This document shows, piece after piece, positions 31,001 through 33,976 of a stretch of 33,976 bases of DNA. Origin of the DNA: an uncultured Campylobacter sp. (GTDB taxonomy: Bacteria > Campylobacterota > Campylobacteria > Campylobacterales > Campylobacteraceae); the NCBI RefSeq assembly GCF_937973075.1, contig NZ_CALBWL010000036.1, forward strand, positions 1 to 33,976. Direction: 5' to 3'. The notes below the pieces were generated by a model. That model did not search any database and was not told where the DNA came from. It saw nothing but the letters and a program-made list of their open reading frames with translations. Positions within the stretch are counted from its first letter, which is position 1; every line of letters starts with the position of its first letter. Made by a program: the position numbers and the translations under genes.

Positions 31001-33976
31001 GCGGGATTCCATCCTGTTGGGAATTGAAACAAACGTCGCAACGAGGGAATTAAAACCCCTCTTTGGTGCGCTTATCGGCTTTGGGTTCGGAGTAGAATTC
31101 CATCCCGTTGGGAATTGAAACCTTTGCAAAGCATTAAGGGCTCTCACCATAATTTGTAGAATTCCATCCCGTTGGGAATTGAAACTCCTTTTGGATACCG
31201 GCGCTCAGCGCCAAAGTAACGTAGAATTCCATCCCGTTGGGAATTGAAACTATCATAGCGGTAACGACTCTAAAGTCAAAAGTTTGTAGAATTCCATCCC
31301 GTTGGGAATTGAAACTGATAAAATAGGAATAAACGAAGCCGCTAAAAAATCCGTAGAATTCCATCCCGTTGGGAATTGAAACTTCCTCAATAAATTTTGT
31401 GATAGAATTTTGTAGATTTTCGTAGAATTCCATCCCGTTGGGAATTGAAACCTGCGGTAATCGACCCCGATCCCCACCCGGTAACCGTAGAATTCCATCC
31501 CGTTGGGAATTGAAACCCTTGAAATCAAGGTAGTTTTAGCAGCTCCGCGGGTAGAATTCCATCCCGTTGGGAATTGAAACTCAAAGTGCTTGAGGGTAGA
31601 GGAAGCCAAGCTGATGTAGAATTCCATCCCGTTGGGAATTGAAACATGTCTCTAAATCATCTCCTTGCCAACGCGCGCCGTAGAATTCCATCCCGTTGGG
31701 AATTGAAACCGGCAAAAAGTCAAAGCAGTTTCTATCAAATTTGGTAGAATTCCATCCCGTTGGGAATTGAAACTCGACTTTCAGCGGATAGACGTCCTGC
31801 CAGCAATTTAGTAGAATTCCATCCCGTTGGGAATTGAAACCAATGCGACGGCAAGAACCAAGACTGCTTTAGTAGGGTAGAATTCCATCCCGTTGGGAAT
31901 TGAAACTCAGGGGTGCAGATAATGGACGTGGGGTAGATGGGGTAGAATTCCATCCCGTTGGGAATTGAAACTCTCAAACTTCGTAACGAAGCCTTGCACT
32001 TGCAAAGTAGAATTCCATCCCGTTGGGAATTGAAACTAACGTTTATAAGCGATTCTAGGGTTCGTGACGGAGTAGAATTCCATCCCGTTGGGAATTGAAA
32101 CTGCCGTATCCGTTTTAATAATGAGGAGAGGTAATGAGTAGAATTCCATCCCGTTGGGAATTGAAACTTTTCTTGTATGTATTTATTGCATTGTTCTTGC
32201 TTTTGTAGAATTCCATCCCGTTGGGAATTGAAACTATCGTTGGCAATCCCGGTAGCGGTAAATCTTATGTAGAATTCCATCCCGTTGGGAATTGAAACAA
32301 TCGACTACCGATTCAAACGATTTTAATTCTACTTCGTAGAATTCCATCCCGTTGGGAATTGAAACGCACCCTTGCTTTTATATCGCTTAGGTAAAATTCT
32401 TGTAGAATTCCATCCCGTTGGGAATTGAAACAGAATTTGCGCCGATGCTACGATGATGAGCCATCGTAGAATTCCATCCCGTTGGGAATTGAAACATGGG
32501 CTTGAGTGGCATTCTGTGTGCTTTTTTGCGTAGAATTCCATCCCGTTGGGAATTGAAACGGTATGGCACGTTTTCTACAGAGGAAAAATAAACCGTAGAA
32601 TTCCATCCCGTTGGGAATTGAAACTAGCTTATAACGCTGGATTAATAGACCCAGGTTCTCGTAGAATTCCATCCCGTTGGGAATTGAAACGATATTTATG
32701 CGCCCAACGCTACGCCTGGTCCAAATCCGTAGAATTCCATCCCGTTGGGAATTGAAACAAATATCGTCGTCTTTACAATATGCGCCATACTTACGTAGAA
32801 TTCCATCCCGTTGGGAATTGAAACCCAGTATAACCGATTTTTCCCGCACGCTTACACATACGTAGAATTCCATCCCGTTGGGAATTGAAACCGACACTCA
32901 AAACACCCTCACTCCACGCACGAGTAGTGTAGAATTCCATCCCGTTGGGAATTGAAACCGATCCAGGTTCTCTTTTTAGGTTTATGGGCTACGAGTAGAA
33001 TTCCATCCCGTTGGGAATTGAAACTCAAGTGGCGCGTGTTTCGCTTCGCTCTCACGCGCGTAGAATTCCATCCCGTTGGGAATTGAAACTAGCCTTAAGC
33101 GGGGCGAGCTTTTGGTTCTAAGCGTAGAATTCCATCCCGTTGGGAATTGAAACAATTGACAAGGACAGATAGAAAATCCCCTATTTTGTAGAATTCCATC
33201 CCGTTGGGAATTGAAACAATATGATAAACCGCGGCATAAATTCCCATTTGCGTAGAATTCCATCCCGTTGGGAATTGAAACGGGCTTGACGGGCGCCCAA
33301 TCCCTGCCGCTCCTACGGTAGAATTCCATCCCGTTGGGAATTGAAACACACGACTACGGAGTTCGTAGAGCGGATATAGCTTGAGTAGAATTCCATCCCG
33401 TTGGGAATTGAAACAACTATAACTTTCATAAATTTACTATGCGGTTCAGGTAGAATTCCATCCCGTTGGGAATTGAAACTCCACCACGCTGTTTACGTAG
33501 GCGCGAATTTGTCCGGTAGAATTCCATCCCGTTGGGAATTGAAACGAAAGGAGAAAGAGATGATAAAAGCCATGTCGATGCGTAGAATTCCATCCCGTTG
33601 GGAATTGAAACTTCCAGCTTTCTTTGAAGCAACGTGAAGACTTGCTGAGTAGAATTCCATCCCGTTGGGAATTGAAACCTATGGCTTCAGACGGAAAAGT
33701 GTCGGGAACTTTTGGTAGAATTCCATCCCGTTGGGAATTGAAACAGCCATCTGTTAAAAAGGGGTACATAGTTATTGAGTAGAATTCCATCCCGTTGGGA
33801 ATTGAAACAAAATTACGGTATTCTCCGTAATTTTAAAAGATGGGTAGAATTCCATCCCGTTGGGAATTGAAACTGCTAAATCTTTGCCGGGTAGCGCTTT
33901 TAACTATTTTTTGTAGAATTCCATCCCGTTGGGAATTGAAACTTTGATTTTTCGACTGCCGCCAATATTCAGCCTA
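31001..33976 (+). CRISPR. CRISPR array 2: at least 45 repeats, continues past the window
   Basis: Same 30-base repeat as array 1. After a degenerate first copy at 31001-31030 (begins GCGGGATTCC) and a decayed fragment ending near 31056, perfect repeats run from 31092 to 33942 every 64-69 bases, with spacers of 34-39 bases. The last visible spacer starts at 33943 and is cut by the window edge. Repeats are uniform across about 2.8 kb, which suggests an array that was active recently. Every repeat has AATTCC and GGAATT arms able to form a short stem, and ends ATTGAAAC. Minus-strand frames here are repeat translations, not proteins. No cas genes are visible. Confidence 0.99.

Noticed and set aside
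32625..32994. Two spacers (32625 and 32959) sharing the word CCAGGTTCTC
   Set aside because: Ten bases at different offsets with no further similarity; likely chance among about 45 spacers.
31134..33790. Many minus- and plus-strand open frames reading SIPNGMEFY, FQFPTGWNST or NSQRDGIL
   Set aside because: They are the three-frame translations of the CRISPR repeat, a familiar annotation artefact; the spacers between them share nothing.

Overview
The window looks like the chromosome of a Campylobacter from the higher-GC oral group; C. gracilis would fit, but I cannot prove the species from sequence alone. Three things point there. The block ctpA-purC-purS-purQ-(SH3 periplasmic protein)-plsC and the block kdsC-lptC-lptA-engB-(GNAT)-(membrane protein)-mrdA follow the order I recall from C. 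jejuni (Cj0511-Cj0516 and Cj0647-Cj0652). The protein sequences are clearly epsilonproteobacterial. Intergenic DNA is full of AAATTT-type runs.

Layout, left to right. 1-2476: a bitopic membrane protein overlapping an rmuC-like gene. 2477-5416: a gene-poor stretch holding a small lipoprotein, the RNase P RNA gene rnpB (minus strand), a broken polymorphic-toxin tip with an intact overlapping candidate immunity gene, and a cluster of GC-rich repeats. 5417-7673: truD and a divergent SdhB/HdrB-like protein without iron-sulfur cysteines. 7845-8816: two tandem paralogues of a small family beginning MAFV; a third relative (beginning MAFE) sits at 18901-19353. 9256-14157: a six-gene minus-strand operon for a periplasmic protease, purine synthesis and phosphatidic acid synthesis. 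14347-16956: clpB, with a near-perfect sigma-70 promoter and an inverted repeat over its start point. 17054-17743: CRISPR array 1 (11 repeats). 18193-18746: small membrane proteins. 19752-27026: a long minus-strand run for the cell envelope (kdsC, lptC, lptA, engB, mrdA), preceded by a PstS-like binding protein and two small membrane proteins. 27272-29866: hisB and dsbD. 29975-30877: ppk2. 31001 to the right edge: CRISPR array 2, at least 45 repeats, continuing out of the window.

Working together: KdsC feeds KDO synthesis while LptC and LptA carry LPS across the periplasm. MrdA builds side-wall peptidoglycan, DsbD supplies periplasmic reductant, and ClpB and Ctp deal with damaged proteins in cytoplasm and periplasm. 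No cas gene is visible, so the arrays depend on a cas locus beyond the window.

Most interesting signals: in-frame low-complexity insertions of similar composition in three unrelated conserved proteins (a GNAT enzyme, EngB, DsbD); a spacer present in both CRISPR arrays with one base change; a spacer encoding a P-loop typical of inovirus Zot proteins; a decayed toxin tip with its immunity gene; and a family of intergenic AAATTTTAAAATTT palindromes clustering around the MAF-family genes.
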